Shown here piece by piece: positions 1 to 8,606 of a stretch of DNA of 52,029 bases. Below the pieces are notes generated by a model that saw only the letters and a program-made list of their open reading frames with translations, made no database searches and was not told the DNA's origin. The number at the start of each line of letters is the position of its first letter. Positions within the stretch are counted from its first letter, which is position 1. Position numbers and translations under genes: made by a program. This stretch comes from Clostridia bacterium (GTDB lineage Bacteria; Bacillota; Clostridia; UMGS1810), in contig JAFQBA010000033.1 in assembly GCA_017416845.1 (NCBI GenBank), positions 1-52,029 of the forward strand, read 5' to 3'.

Positions 1-2252
1 CTCAAAGACAAGAAGCCTACAGTGCGGATATAACCTATGGAACAAACAATGAATTTGGATTTGATTATCTTCGTGACAACATGGTCATCTACAAAAAAGA
101 TGTGGTACAATGCAAAGGTCATAATTTCGTTGTGGTTGACGAAGTTGACTCCATATTGATTGATGAAGCAAGAACACCTCTCATAATTTCCGGTATGGGA
201 GAAAAATCCACCGATTTATATTCGGTTGCAAATCATTTTGCCAAATCCCTTAAAATGCTTAAGGTTGTAGAATCTGACGATAAACAGGATAACGATGATG
301 TTGATGCAGACTATATTGTAGATGAAAAGGCTAACACAGCTACCCTTACAGCTTCGGGTATAGAAAAAGCAGAAAAAGCTTTTAGCATTGAAAATCTTTC
401 TGATCCTGAAAATATTACTCTTCTTCATCACATAAACCAGGCAATTCGTGCACACGGTGTAATGCACAGAGATGTTGATTATGTTGTAAAAGACGGCGAG
501 GTTATTATTGTTGATGAATTTACAGGCCGCCTTATGCACGGAAGAAGATATAACGATGGTCTTCATCAAGCTATTGAAGCCAAAGAAAATGTTACTATTG
601 CAAGAGAGAGTAAAACTCTGGCTACAATTACGTTCCAAAACTTTTTTCGCCTATATAACAAGCTATCAGGCATGACCGGTACCGCAGAAACCGAACAGGA
701 AGAGTTTAATGGTATTTATAATCTTGATGTTGTTGTTATTCCTACCAATGAACCCATGATAAGAAAAGATCATGCGGATAGCGTATATAAAACGGAAGCA
801 GGTAAATTTAATGCAGTTATATGCCAGATTATTGAATGTCATCAAAAGGGACAGCCTGTTCTCGTTGGTACAGTTACAATTGAAAAATCCGAGCTTTTGA
901 GTAAGATGCTGAAAAAGAATGGTATTAAGCATGAGGTTTTAAATGCTAAGTATCATGATAAAGAAGCTGAAATTATTGCTCAGGCAGGAAAAAAAGGTGC
1001 TGTAACCATTGCAACCAATATGGCAGGTCGTGGTACAGATATCATGCTTGGTGGTAATGCCGAATTTCTTGCAAAAAAAGAGATGGAAAAACTTGGATAT
1101 GAACCTGAGATTATTGTGGAATCCACCGGTTTTGCTGAAACCGATGACGAGACAATTCTTGAAGCAAGAGCGAAATTTGCTGAACTGAATGCTAAATACA
1201 AGGCAGAAATTCAGTCAGAAAGAGATGATGTTATTGCTGCAGGGGGGCTTTTCATTATTGGTACCGAGCGTCATGAATCACGTCGTATTGACAATCAGCT
1301 GCGAGGCCGTTCCGGAAGACAGGGTGATATTGGTGAATCAAGATTCTATCTTTCACTTGATGATGATCTTCTGAGAAAATTCGGTTCAGATCGTCTTCGC
1401 ACTATGGTTAATGCTCTGGGGCTGAAAGACGATGAAGCCATTGAAGCCGGCATGCTTAGCGCCGCAATTGAAAGAGCTCAAAAGACAGTTGAAGGCAATA
1501 ATTTCAAGGCACGTAAAAATGTTCTTGAATATGATGATGTAATGAATGTTCAACGTAAAGTGATTTATGCTGAACGAAACAAAGTTTTGGATGGCGGAGA
1601 CTTCAAACAGAGTTTTGAAAAACGAATTGCTGCTTTTATTGAACTCAACGTTGAACAATATACTGCCGGAGAAGAATATCCTGAAAATTGGAATATAACA
1701 GGACTTATAGATTATCTTGAGCAGTTCTTTTTGCCCAAGGATACACTTTCATTTACAGAAAAAGAGATTGAAGATCTTACAAAACAATCCTTGAAAGACA
1801 CTCTTTATGATATTGCCATGGAGCAATATGCACTAAAGGAAGAAGAATTCGGAGCTGAGCAGCTCAGGGAAATTGAGAGAATAATTCTCCTTCGTGCGGT
1901 TGACAGTAAATGGATGGATCATATTGACGATATGGAGAGACTGCGTCAGGGAATAGGTCTCAGAGCATATGCTCAAAGAGATCCTATTATTGAATATAAA
2001 GAAGAGGGTTATATCATGTATGAAGCGATGCTTCAGGCAATAACCGAAGATATAATTCGTCTTTTGTTCCGTGTTAAGGCTGAACGTAAAATAGAACGTG
2101 AACAAGTTGCTAAACCGATATCAGCTTCCGGCGGAAGTTCCGATGGTACTGTTACAAAACAGCCGGTTGTCCGTAAAGAAGCTAAGGTCGGAAGAAACGA
2201 TCCTTGTCCGTGTGGTTCCGGTCTTAAATACAAAAAATGCTGTGGTAAATAA
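1..2252 (+). CDS. secA: Protein translocase subunit SecA, 3' part (5' end outside the window)
   Basis: SecA is the cytosolic ATPase motor that drives preproteins through SecYEG. The reading frame is open from base 3, so the gene is cut by the window edge and 749 C-terminal residues are visible. They start with [18 protein letters not shown], the conserved block of nucleotide-binding domain 1. Further on are [16 protein letters not shown] (DEAD-like box), [22 protein letters not shown] and RGRSGRQGD (motif VI). The end is a complete zinc-binding tail, [13 protein letters not shown], which in the family binds SecB or ribosomes. The first in-frame ATG here (base 81) is internal and is not the start. 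prfB follows 34 bases downstream on the same strand, the order secA-prfB seen in many Bacillota. Confidence 0.97.
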   Translation, partial: QRQEAYSADITYGTNNEFGFDYLRDNMVIYKKDVVQCKGHNFVVVDEVDSILIDEARTPLIISGMGEKSTDLYSVANHFAKSLKMLKVVESDDKQDNDDVDADYIVDEKANTATLTASGIEKAEKAFSIENLSDPENITLLHHINQAIRAHGVMHRDVDYVVKDGEVIIVDEFTGRLMHGRRYNDGLHQAIEAKENVTIARESKTLATITFQNFFRLYNKLSGMTGTAETEQEEFNGIYNLDVVVIPTNEPMIRKDHADSVYKTEAGKFNAVICQIIECHQKGQPVLVGTVTIEKSELLSKMLKKNGIKHEVLNAKYHDKEAEIIAQAGKKGAVTIATNMAGRGTDIMLGGNAEFLAKKEMEKLGYEPEIIVESTGFAETDDETILEARAKFAELNAKYKAEIQSERDDVIAAGGLFIIGTERHESRRIDNQLRGRSGRQGDIGESRFYLSLDDDLLRKFGSDRLRTMVNALGLKDDEAIEAGMLSAAIERAQKTVEGNNFKARKNVLEYDDVMNVQRKVIYAERNKVLDGGDFKQSFEKRIAAFIELNVEQYTAGEEYPENWNITGLIDYLEQFFLPKDTLSFTEKEIEDLTKQSLKDTLYDIAMEQYALKEEEFGAEQLREIERIILLRAVDSKWMDHIDDMERLRQGIGLRAYAQRDPIIEYKEEGYIMYEAMLQAITEDIIRLLFRVKAERKIEREQVAKPISASGGSSDGTVTKQPVVRKEAKVGRNDPCPCGSGLKYKKCCGK

Positions 2253-2286
2253 TTAATAACATAATAACTTAAAGGGGTGACTTATA

Positions 2287-3409
2287 TTGTTACAGTATGA
2301 TGAATACAGAATTGAACTTCAGAACATGGAAAGCAGTATAAACGATTTGAGGGATTCACTTTGACATCGCTCAAACGATATCAAAGATAGAAGAACTTGA
2401 AAAACAGGCGGCGGAACCGGGATTCTGGGATGACCCGGATAATAGTCAAAAAATTTTGCAGCGAACAAAAGCTCTTAAAAACAAAGTTGAAAAATATGAA
2501 AAACTAAAAGGACTCTATGATGATACTTTGGTTTTGATTGATATGGCAAACATGGAAGATGATGAGTCCTTCCTTGATGAGATTACTGCTTCAGTTAAAG
2601 AAATAAAAACCAAAACCGAAGAAATGACTCTTGAAACTCTTTTGTCAGGTGATTATGATAAGAATAATGCCATTCTTACTCTACATCCGGGTGCAGGAGG
2701 TACTGAGGCTCAGGATTGGGTTGATCTTCTTCTTCGTATGTATACAAGATGGGCAGAAAGACGAAATTTCAGTGTTGAAACAATGGATTACCTTCCCGGT
2801 GATGAAGCCGGCGTAAAAAGTGTTACTCTTCTTATTTCCGGTGAAAACGCCTACGGTTATCTCAAATGTGAAAAAGGTGTACACAGACTTGTTCGAATTT
2901 CTCCGTTTGATGCATCCGGCAGACGTCATACTTCCTTTGCTTCTTGTGAAGTAATGCCCGAAATTGATGATGATGTGGATGTTGATATCAATCAGGATGA
3001 ACTTCGAATTGACACATACCGTGCCAGCGGTGCAGGAGGTCAGCACGTTAACAAAACAAGCTCTGCAATTAGAATAACGCATCTTCCGACCGGAATTGTT
3101 GTGGCTTGTCAGAATGAACGTTCGCAGCATAAGAATAAAGATTATGCAATGAAAATGCTAAAAGCAAAACTGGTTGAGCTTAAAGAAAAGGAAAACCAAG
3201 AAAAACTTAACGATATTAAAGGTGAAATGAAAGATATTGCATGGGGAAGTCAGATTCGCTCCTATGTTTTTCACCCGTATAATCTCGTAAAAGATCACAG
3301 AACCAATTTTGAAATGGGAAATATTGGAGCTGTTATGGATGGAGATCTTGATGGATTTATAAATGAATATCTGAGAAAATCCAGTCTCGGTACTCTCGGA
3401 GAAGAATAA
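2287..3409 (+). CDS. prfB: Peptide chain release factor 2, made by programmed +1 frameshift
   Basis: RF2 recognises UGA and UAA stop codons and triggers peptide release. Translation starts at a TTG at 2287, seven bases after the Shine-Dalgarno AAAGGGGTG. It runs 25 codons to an in-frame UGA at 2362-2364, then shifts +1 to continue from GAC at 2363 to the stop at 3407-3409. The joined product is 373 residues, close to the usual ~365. The anticodon-like SPF motif falls at residues 205-207 and the catalytic GGQ at 250-252, the same numbers as in E. coli RF2, which supports the reconstructed start and shift. The frameshift is autoregulatory: low RF2 lets the ribosome pause at UGA and slip. A caller starting at the ATG in mid-gene, or calling a pseudogene, would be wrong. 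Confidence 0.96.
2349..2365 (+). promoter_or_regulatory. prfB: prfB programmed +1 frameshift site
   Basis: The heptamer CTTTGAC (2359-2365) is the canonical slippery site. CUU in the P site re-pairs one base downstream when UGA is read slowly. A Shine-Dalgarno-like GAGGGA (2349-2354) sits upstream at the same register as the AGGGGG of E. coli prfB. This is seen directly in the sequence; the mechanism is known from the family. Confidence 0.95.
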
Positions 3410-3411
3410 AA

Positions 3412-3456
3412 AATAAACGGAGCAAAACCAATATTTGTTTTGCTCCGTTTATTTTT
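3412..3456. terminator. Bidirectional intrinsic terminator between prfB and the LysR gene
   Basis: A perfect 17-bp stem (3412-3428 with 3437-3453) closes an 8-base loop. It is followed by T residues on the plus strand and preceded by A residues, so it can serve both prfB and the convergent LysR gene. Confidence 0.93.
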
Positions 3457-3497
3457 GCCATCCGGGAAGCATCGTTCCTATACAGTAAATTTTCTTA

Positions 3498-4325
3498 TTA
3501 TAAATACATAAAATCTAAAAGCTTTTGAGTCCATTCTTTTTTGATATGTTTATTAATAAGTGCATATGTTTTTCTTTTATAATCACCAATATCTTTTAAA
3601 ACTATGTTTTCAGAAAACATTCCTTTCCAGGATATTGTTGGTACAAAAGCTACACCGAGATTAAGTTCTACACATTTTCTTACATAAAACGGATCCGGTG
3701 ATTGAATAACATAGTTTGGTTCAAAGCCCAAATTATTTGCAATTTTTTTAGATGTATGATAAAGACTGCTTGAAGAATCAAGACCAACATAGTTTTCTTT
3801 AGCCAGATCGTCTTTGGTTAGCAGACTCTTATTTGATGTCGGATTCAACTTGTTAACCGCAAGTTGAATATTTTCGGTGATGACAAGTTTTTTTATCATA
3901 TTATCTTCATTAAAGGTCTCATCTGCCACTATTATGTCGTAAAAATCGTCTTTGTTGTAATCATGCGATATAATGACGGAGACATCAGGGAATTCACTCA
4001 GAAATTTTTCTGTAACATTCATAACAAACTGTCTGTTAGTCAGAACGCAAAGGTTAATGGTTTTTTTTGAGGGATTAATAATTTCATGGGTTGCAGAGTC
4101 AAGAAGCATAAGAGCCTGATGAACTTTATCATAAAACATCTTGCCATTTTCGTTCAATGAAATTTTATTACATTTTCTGTCAAATAATTGTCTGCCGAGT
4201 TCGTTTTCGAGACGTTTGATACATTGAGAAATATTTGATGGAGGGACATTAAATTCTTTCGCTGTATGAGAAAAGTTCTGTGTTTTTGCTGCATTACAAA
4301 AATATTTCAGCTGTAAAATTTCCAT
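3498..4325 (-). CDS. LysR-family transcriptional regulator
   Basis: This is a 275-residue DNA-binding regulator. Residues 1-60 form the winged helix-turn-helix typical of LysR proteins (LQLKYFCNAAKTQNFSHTAKE, then SNISQCIKRLENELGRQLFDR). The rest is a shortish periplasmic-binding-like effector domain. GAAGGTGA lies just upstream of the ATG. It is divergent from the PQ-loop protein gene at 4465, with the two promoters about 30 bases apart and a dyad between them, so it most likely controls that gene and itself. The effector cannot be read from the sequence. Confidence 0.93.
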   Translation of the reverse strand: MEILQLKYFCNAAKTQNFSHTAKEFNVPPSNISQCIKRLENELGRQLFDRKCNKISLNENGKMFYDKVHQALMLLDSATHEIINPSKKTINLCVLTNRQFVMNVTEKFLSEFPDVSVIISHDYNKDDFYDIIVADETFNEDNMIKKLVITENIQLAVNKLNPTSNKSLLTKDDLAKENYVGLDSSSSLYHTSKKIANNLGFEPNYVIQSPDPFYVRKCVELNLGVAFVPTISWKGMFSENIVLKDIGDYKRKTYALINKHIKKEWTQKLLDFMYL

Positions 4326-4346
4326 TATTTCACCTTCTTTTATAAA

Positions 4347-4375
4347 ATCATAACACGATATACTATAATTGTCAA
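4347..4375 (-). promoter_or_regulatory. Promoter of the LysR gene
   Basis: On the minus strand TTGACA (4375-4370) is followed after 17 bases by TATGAT (4352-4347). This is a near-consensus sigma-A promoter that would start transcription a short way before the LysR ATG at 4325. Confidence 0.82.
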
Positions 4376-4380
4376 GTTAC

Positions 4381-4393
4381 ATCACTATATGAT
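4381..4393. promoter_or_regulatory. Candidate LysR operator in the divergent promoter region
   Basis: The dyad ATCA-N5-TGAT (ATCACTATATGAT) lies between the two divergent -35 elements, which is where LysR-type proteins usually bind their ATC-N-GAT recognition site. The palindrome is seen; its use by this LysR protein is inferred. Confidence 0.5.
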
Positions 4394-4402
4394 ATTTTAT
4401 TA

Positions 4403-4431
4403 TTTACAATGTACCGATAATCTGATATAAT
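4403..4431 (+). promoter_or_regulatory. Promoter of the PQ-loop-like membrane protein gene
   Basis: TTTACA (4403-4408), 17 bases, then TATAAT (4426-4431). A good sigma-A match, with the start codon at 4465 giving a leader of roughly 25 bases. Confidence 0.8.
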
Positions 4432-4464
4432 ATTATTAAAATAATTTATATGAGGTGTTAATGT

Positions 4465-4758
4465 ATGGCAGAAATATTGGAAATTATTATGATAGTAAGC
4501 TTCGGATGTTCATGGCCGATGAATGTTATGAAATCTTACAAAGCAAGAACAACAAAAGGTAAAAGCCTATCATTCCTTTGCTTGATTTTCTTTGGTTACA
4601 TAGCAGGAATCACATCCAAACTTATTAACGAAGCTTATATGAGTGAATTTTCAGAAAAATGGTATGTGCTTTTCTTTTATGTTTTAAATCTTCTTATGGT
4701 TGGTCTTGATTTGTTGATGTATGCCAGGAATTATCGACTTGACAAAAAGAACAACTGA
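4465..4758 (+). CDS. Small PQ-loop-like membrane protein
   Basis: This 97-residue protein has three predicted membrane segments (about residues 3-19, 34-52 and 66-86). The first loop reads SWPMNVMKSYKARTTKGKS, resembling the W-P-x-N-x-K-S-Y/T-KGKS pattern of PQ-loop (SemiSWEET-like) half-transporters. Proteins of this size normally work as dimers. GAGGTG lies seven bases before the ATG, which rules out the out-of-frame ATG four bases earlier. It is divergent from a LysR regulator and has its own promoter and terminator, so it forms a one-gene regulated unit. Transport of a small solute is plausible but the substrate is unknown. Confidence 0.82.
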   Translation: MAEILEIIMIVSFGCSWPMNVMKSYKARTTKGKSLSFLCLIFFGYIAGITSKLINEAYMSEFSEKWYVLFFYVLNLLMVGLDLLMYARNYRLDKKNN

Positions 4759-4773
4759 TATTATATTTTTTCT

Positions 4774-4800
4774 ACCGGGCTGTATTGCCCGGTTTTTTTT
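4774..4800 (+). terminator. Intrinsic terminator after the PQ-loop-like gene
   Basis: The stem ACCGGGC/GCCCGGT (4774-4780 with 4787-4793) has a 6-base loop and is followed by a run of T. Confidence 0.93.
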
Positions 4801-4959
4801 ATTTATAAAAGATGTTTAACTGTATTTTTCACCAAATAGATGCTTGAAATCCTCTTGGCACAATGGTTTGGGAATGGTTCGTTTTTTCTTTTTTAATCAT
4901 GCAATCATATGTCTTGTTGTGCTATAATTATGATAACATATAACAAGGAGGATAAACGT

Positions 4960-6000
4960 ATGTTATCAACTTTATATTATTATGGTGGAATAAGCAAGAT
5001 GGATTTTGATTTTTGTAAAGCACCGAAAATTATTTTTAAATCAGAAAAACTTAAAAAGCTCTCACCTTATGCAAAACTGCTTTACATAGCTCTTATGGAC
5101 AGGCTTAGTCTCTCAATTAAAAATGATTGGGTTGATGAATCAAACCGTTATTACGTATATTATACAGTACGTGATGCCATGAATGATCTTGATTGTTGTG
5201 TTGAAAAGGCAATAAAAACTTTTAGAGAACTTGATGTTAAAACAGGTATAGGTTTAATCGAACGAAAGAGAAGGGGATTCGGAAAAGCGGCGGTTATATA
5301 TATCTATAATCCGAGCATTATTATAAGCAATATAGAAAATCATGCATTTATAAGCAGTGATACTGATGAGCAACATATTAAAGAGGATACTGTAAAAGCG
5401 GATTCTGTAAAAGAAGATTGTGTAAAAGAAGATTGTGTAAAAGAAAATTGTATAAAAGAGCTTTGTTGTACAGAACTTTGTGACGTCGATAATGATAGTT
5501 ATGCAAGTAAAAACGATGTAGTTCTATCCGGCAAAGTTCAAGAATTCAGCGACACAGAACCAAATAATAATAATATTAATAAAAATAAATTAAATAATAT
5601 TAATATAAATAATAATCAATCTTTCATTCAAAAGGAGTGTGAGATAGAAAGTGTTGAAAAAAGAAATTTTTATAAAAAAATTCTTGTTGATAATATCTCG
5701 TATGAGCAACTTAAAATGAAAATTCCACAATCGAGATTAGACGAAATTTTAAATGTAATTATATCTGCTTTGTGCACAAGAAAAAAGTATTTTAAAATTA
5801 ACGGTGACTATATATCGTATGAGGTTGTAAAAGACAGGCTTCTTAAACTTGAAGATGAACATATAAAATATGTGTACAACTCCTTAAATAGCGTTACAGA
5901 GCAAATAAAGAATTTTAATTCATATATTATAACTGCATTGTATCGCAGTTATGAATCCCTGGGACTGTGGATTGATAATAAAAATAATCTATGCAGTTAA
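4960..6000 (+). CDS. repA: RepA_N-type replication initiator protein
   Basis: This 346-residue protein resembles the RepA_N initiators of Gram-positive plasmids and integrative elements. The N-terminal domain (about residues 15-110) carries LSPYAKLLYIALMDR, a W-x-DE-S-x-YYVYYT strand and GLIERKRRGFGK, the winged-helix DNA-binding signature. A C-terminal segment (about residues 235-340, FYKKILVDNISYEQL to SYIITALYRSYES) matches the DUF6017-like tail of clostridial homologues. Between them lie tandem VKEDC-type repeats and an Asn/Ile-rich tract. The start is the ATG at 4960, eight bases after AAGGAGG; the in-frame ATG at 4909 lacks a ribosome site. It stands alone between housekeeping genes, with no partition, relaxase or integrase gene in sight. 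It may be a domesticated or stranded initiator, or a chromosomal family with another role. Confidence 0.88.
   Translation: MLSTLYYYGGISKMDFDFCKAPKIIFKSEKLKKLSPYAKLLYIALMDRLSLSIKNDWVDESNRYYVYYTVRDAMNDLDCCVEKAIKTFRELDVKTGIGLIERKRRGFGKAAVIYIYNPSIIISNIENHAFISSDTDEQHIKEDTVKADSVKEDCVKEDCVKENCIKELCCTELCDVDNDSYASKNDVVLSGKVQEFSDTEPNNNNINKNKLNNININNNQSFIQKECEIESVEKRNFYKKILVDNISYEQLKMKIPQSRLDEILNVIISALCTRKKYFKINGDYISYEVVKDRLLKLEDEHIKYVYNSLNSVTEQIKNFNSYIITALYRSYESLGLWIDNKNNLCS
5377..5481 (+). repeat. Seven tandem 15-bp repeats inside repA (iteron-like)
   Basis: Seven consecutive 15-base units share the consensus GTAAAAGAAGATTGT. Units 3 and 4 are identical (5407-5421, 5422-5436), and the outer units diverge. 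They are in frame and encode VKEDC-like pentapeptides. RepA_N plasmids are known to carry their origin repeats inside the rep gene, so these may be iterons as well as coding sequence. Confidence 0.85.
5562..5616 (+). other. 55-base pure A/T tract inside repA (possible unwinding element)
   Basis: No G or C occurs in these 55 bases, which encode an Asn/Ile/Lys-rich linker. The tract lies 80 bases after the tandem repeats. Repeats next to an A/T-rich segment is the usual layout of an iteron origin. Its function is inferred only. Confidence 0.5.
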
Positions 6001-6003
6001 AAA

Positions 6004-6045
6004 AACTTCGCTTTCTGATTGAGAAACAATACAAAAAGCGAAGTT
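6004..6045. terminator. Bidirectional hairpin between convergent repA and citrate synthase genes
   Basis: The 11-bp arms AACTTCGCTTT (6004-6014) and AAAGCGAAGTT (6035-6045) enclose a 20-base loop. A-rich sequence on the left can act as the U-tract for the minus-strand gltA transcript. Confidence 0.75.
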
Positions 6046-6051
6046 GTAGAT

Positions 6052-7401
6052 TTATCTTTCTTCGATAGGAAGGTATTTTTTGGCTGATTTTTTGCAAAGA
6101 CTTTTGTATGCGGGCCTGATGATTCTTCCGCCACATTTAACTTCTTCAATACGATGGGCGCTCCAACCTGCTATTCTTGCAATTGCAAAAATAGGAGTGA
6201 ACATTTCAGGTGGAATATTCAGCATTTTATATACAAATCCCGAGTAAAAGTCAACATTGGCGCATAAATCTTTCGCGTCTCCCTTAACATCCGCAAATAC
6301 TTTTGGAGCGATACGTTCGATTCGATCGTACAGATTAAATTCATGTTCAAGATTTTTCTGCACAGAAAGGGCTTTTGCTTTCTTTTTCAAAAGATTGGTT
6401 CTCGGGTCGGAAAGAGTGTATATTGCATGTCCCATACCATATATAAGACCCGAACGGTCGTTAGCTTGTTTTTTTACGATTTTTGCGAGGTAATCGTATA
6501 TTTCATCATCATTTTCCCAGTTGTCAATGTTTTTCATGATATTATCCATCATGTGAATAACCTGTGCATTTGCTCCGCCGTGTTTCGGGCCTTTGAGTGA
6601 ACCAAGTGCGGCAGCTATAGCACTGTAGGTATCAGTTCCGGAAGATGAAAGAACTCGGCATGTAAACGCTGAATTGTTACCGCCGCCATGTTCTGCATGA
6701 AGCATAAGTGCTGCATCAAGAACCTCGGCATCAAGCTCGGTAAATTCCTTTCTCGGACTAAGCATTCTGAGAAGATTCTCTGCAATTGACAGGTGTGGCT
6801 TGGGATTGTGCAATATAAGACTTTTTCCGTCAAAGTGATGTTTTTTAACACTATATGCGTAGGCTGCAATAGAGGGCATTCGTGCAATGAGCTGTAGGGA
6901 CTGACGCATTATATTTTCAATTGAAATATCATCGGGATTATCATCATATGAATAAAGAGTGAGAACAGAACGTGCCATTTTGTTCATTATATCTCGACTC
7001 GGAGCCTTTAGTATCATATCTTCGGTAAAATATTGAGGTAAATCTCGGTTGGCTGCCAGATACTCGTGAAAGTTCTCGAGTTGAGATTTTGTTGGAAGTT
7101 TGCCTAACAGCAGCAGATAACACACTTCCTCAAATCCGAATTTTTTGTTAATACCTGCGTTCAGTACAAGATCGTTAATGTCGTATCCACGGTATGAAAG
7201 TTCTCCCGGAATTGCGGTTTTTTCATCTTCGCTAAGTACATATCCGTGTACTTCGGATACATTTGTGAATCCTGCGAGTACACCTGATCCGTCACGGTTC
7301 CTTAAACCGCGTTTAATGTTAAATCGGTTGTATTCATTTGGATCAATATAGTATGACTCTGAAGTATTAGCCATTATCTGATTGAGTTTATTCTCATCCA
7401 T
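6052..7401 (-). CDS. gltA: Citrate synthase
   Basis: Citrate synthase condenses acetyl-CoA with oxaloacetate to citrate; in anaerobic clostridia it usually feeds glutamate synthesis. The 449-residue protein has the type-II fold landmarks: an N-terminal GELSYRGYDIND block, LHAEHGGGNNSAFTCR with the substrate-binding His, GSLKGPKHGGAN, and GMGHAIYTLSDPR. The C-terminal RIAGWSAHRIEE contains the catalytic region. AAGGTGGTG precedes the ATG. It is transcribed alone from its own promoter. No aconitase or isocitrate dehydrogenase gene is adjacent. Confidence 0.95.
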   Translation of the reverse strand: MDENKLNQIMANTSESYYIDPNEYNRFNIKRGLRNRDGSGVLAGFTNVSEVHGYVLSEDEKTAIPGELSYRGYDINDLVLNAGINKKFGFEEVCYLLLLGKLPTKSQLENFHEYLAANRDLPQYFTEDMILKAPSRDIMNKMARSVLTLYSYDDNPDDISIENIMRQSLQLIARMPSIAAYAYSVKKHHFDGKSLILHNPKPHLSIAENLLRMLSPRKEFTELDAEVLDAALMLHAEHGGGNNSAFTCRVLSSSGTDTYSAIAAALGSLKGPKHGGANAQVIHMMDNIMKNIDNWENDDEIYDYLAKIVKKQANDRSGLIYGMGHAIYTLSDPRTNLLKKKAKALSVQKNLEHEFNLYDRIERIAPKVFADVKGDAKDLCANVDFYSGFVYKMLNIPPEMFTPIFAIARIAGWSAHRIEEVKCGGRIIRPAYKSLCKKSAKKYLPIEER

Positions 7402-7430
7402 ATTAGCACCACCTTAATAATATTATTTGA

Positions 7431-7459
7431 ATTATAACATAATTATTCTTGCAAATCAA
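7431..7459 (-). promoter_or_regulatory. Promoter of citrate synthase gene
   Basis: On the minus strand TTGATT (7459-7454), 17 bases, then TATAAT (7436-7431). A strong sigma-A match about 30 bases before the start codon. Confidence 0.8.
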
Positions 7460-7555
7460 CATGTTTGAGAAAATAGTTCTATAAATACTAAAAAAGCATA
7501 TAATATACTGAATTTGGTTGGCTATTTTATTATATAATTTATGCGGTGAATTAAT

Positions 7556-8497
7556 TTGATGAAGGATTTGCTTTTTAAACTTGCATTTTTAGCGGTGGTT
7601 TTAATATTAATTCCATTGATAATTGTATTGATTACCGATATTTCAACAGAAAAAGAAAAAAATAATATAATAAAGGTTTATAATACGAGTTCCGGAAGTA
7701 TTTTTGAACTTACGCTTGAGGATTATCTTGTTGGAGTAGTTGCGGCTGAAATGCCTGCCTCATTTCATATTGAAGCGATAAAAGCTCAGGCGGTAGCTGC
7801 AAGAACATACACACTATATAAAAAGAACAACAAATTACCTGAGCATAACGGTGCTGACATTTGCACTGATTATACACACTGTCAGGCATATTGTAATGAA
7901 AAAGATATGCTGGAAAAATGGGGTAATCAATATTATGATAATATGAATAAGATTAAAACTGCCGTTTGGGAAACAAAATCTGAATATATCACTTACGATA
8001 ACAAACCTATAAATTCTGTTTTTCATTCGTGCAGCGACGGAATGACAGAGAATTCATCAGATGTGTGGGGAGGCAGTGTTCCTTATCTTGTATCCGTTGA
8101 GAGCCCGGGAGATTCTAAAAACAATGAGTATATAACAGAGGTTGTGTATGATAGTGTTGAGTTTGATCAAATTATAAAATCTGAAATTTCCTCAGATATT
8201 GACAGAGATATTAATATTTTTGATAACATCAAGAGAAGCAGCGGAGGAAATGTCATAAGCTGTTCAGTGTATGGGATTAACCTATCGGGTATAGATGTAA
8301 GGCGTATTTTTGCATTGAAATCAACATCATTTGATATAGAAGTGAAGGAAGATAAAATAATTTTCAAAGTATACGGAAGTGGTCATGGTGTAGGAATGAG
8401 TCAATACGGAGCAAACGGTTTTGCCAATGACGGTTATACATATAAAGAAATTTTATGTCATTATTATCAGGGAACAGAAATTTCGATTATAGAATGA
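7556..8497 (+). CDS. spoIID: Stage II sporulation protein D (SpoIID/LytB domain)
   Basis: SpoIID is the lytic transglycosylase of the DMP complex that thins septal peptidoglycan during spore engulfment. The protein has one N-terminal membrane anchor (about residues 5-27) and an extracellular SpoIID domain: LEDYLVGVVAAEMPASF with the catalytic Glu, KAQAVAARTYTLY, and the C-terminal GHGVGMSQYGANGFA. Length (313) fits the family. Start is either TTG 7556 or ATG 7559, behind GGTGA at 7545-7549; the two differ by one residue. A CATATAAT at 7497-7504 resembles a sigma-E -10 element, which would fit mother-cell expression, but the -35 is unclear. It sits alone here, not beside spoIIQ. Confidence 0.93.
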   Translation: MMKDLLFKLAFLAVVLILIPLIIVLITDISTEKEKNNIIKVYNTSSGSIFELTLEDYLVGVVAAEMPASFHIEAIKAQAVAARTYTLYKKNNKLPEHNGADICTDYTHCQAYCNEKDMLEKWGNQYYDNMNKIKTAVWETKSEYITYDNKPINSVFHSCSDGMTENSSDVWGGSVPYLVSVESPGDSKNNEYITEVVYDSVEFDQIIKSEISSDIDRDINIFDNIKRSSGGNVISCSVYGINLSGIDVRRIFALKSTSFDIEVKEDKIIFKVYGSGHGVGMSQYGANGFANDGYTYKEILCHYYQGTEISIIE

Positions 8498-8498
8498 T

Positions 8499-8542
8499 AA
8501 AGCGGTGCAAAAAATTTACATGAAATTCTTCACACCGCTTTT
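8499..8542 (+). terminator. Intrinsic terminator after spoIID
   Basis: AAAGCGGTG (8499-8507) pairs with CACCGCTTT (8533-8541), and the T-rich tail continues downstream. It lies between convergent spoIID and the sugar-acid operon, and may serve both. Confidence 0.8.
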
Positions 8543-8606
8543 AATATTTTGCTGATTTTAAGATTAATTTTTACAAGAGTATTTTGAAGTATATATAAGA
8601 AAAAAT

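Noticed and set aside
216..2233. Several minus-strand open frames of 60-140 codons opposite secA
   Set aside because: They lie entirely opposite a clearly conserved coding frame, lack ribosome sites and show no recognisable domains. The same applies to the antisense frames opposite prfB, gltA, uxuA, thrS and fba.
2287..2364. prfB as a pseudogene broken by an in-frame UGA
   Set aside because: The UGA sits in a perfect CTTTGAC shift site with an upstream Shine-Dalgarno-like element, so this is programmed frameshifting.
4800..6003. An integrated plasmid or ICE around repA
   Set aside because: No partition, relaxase, integrase, transposase or attachment-site repeat is visible on either side. 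Only the initiator gene is present.
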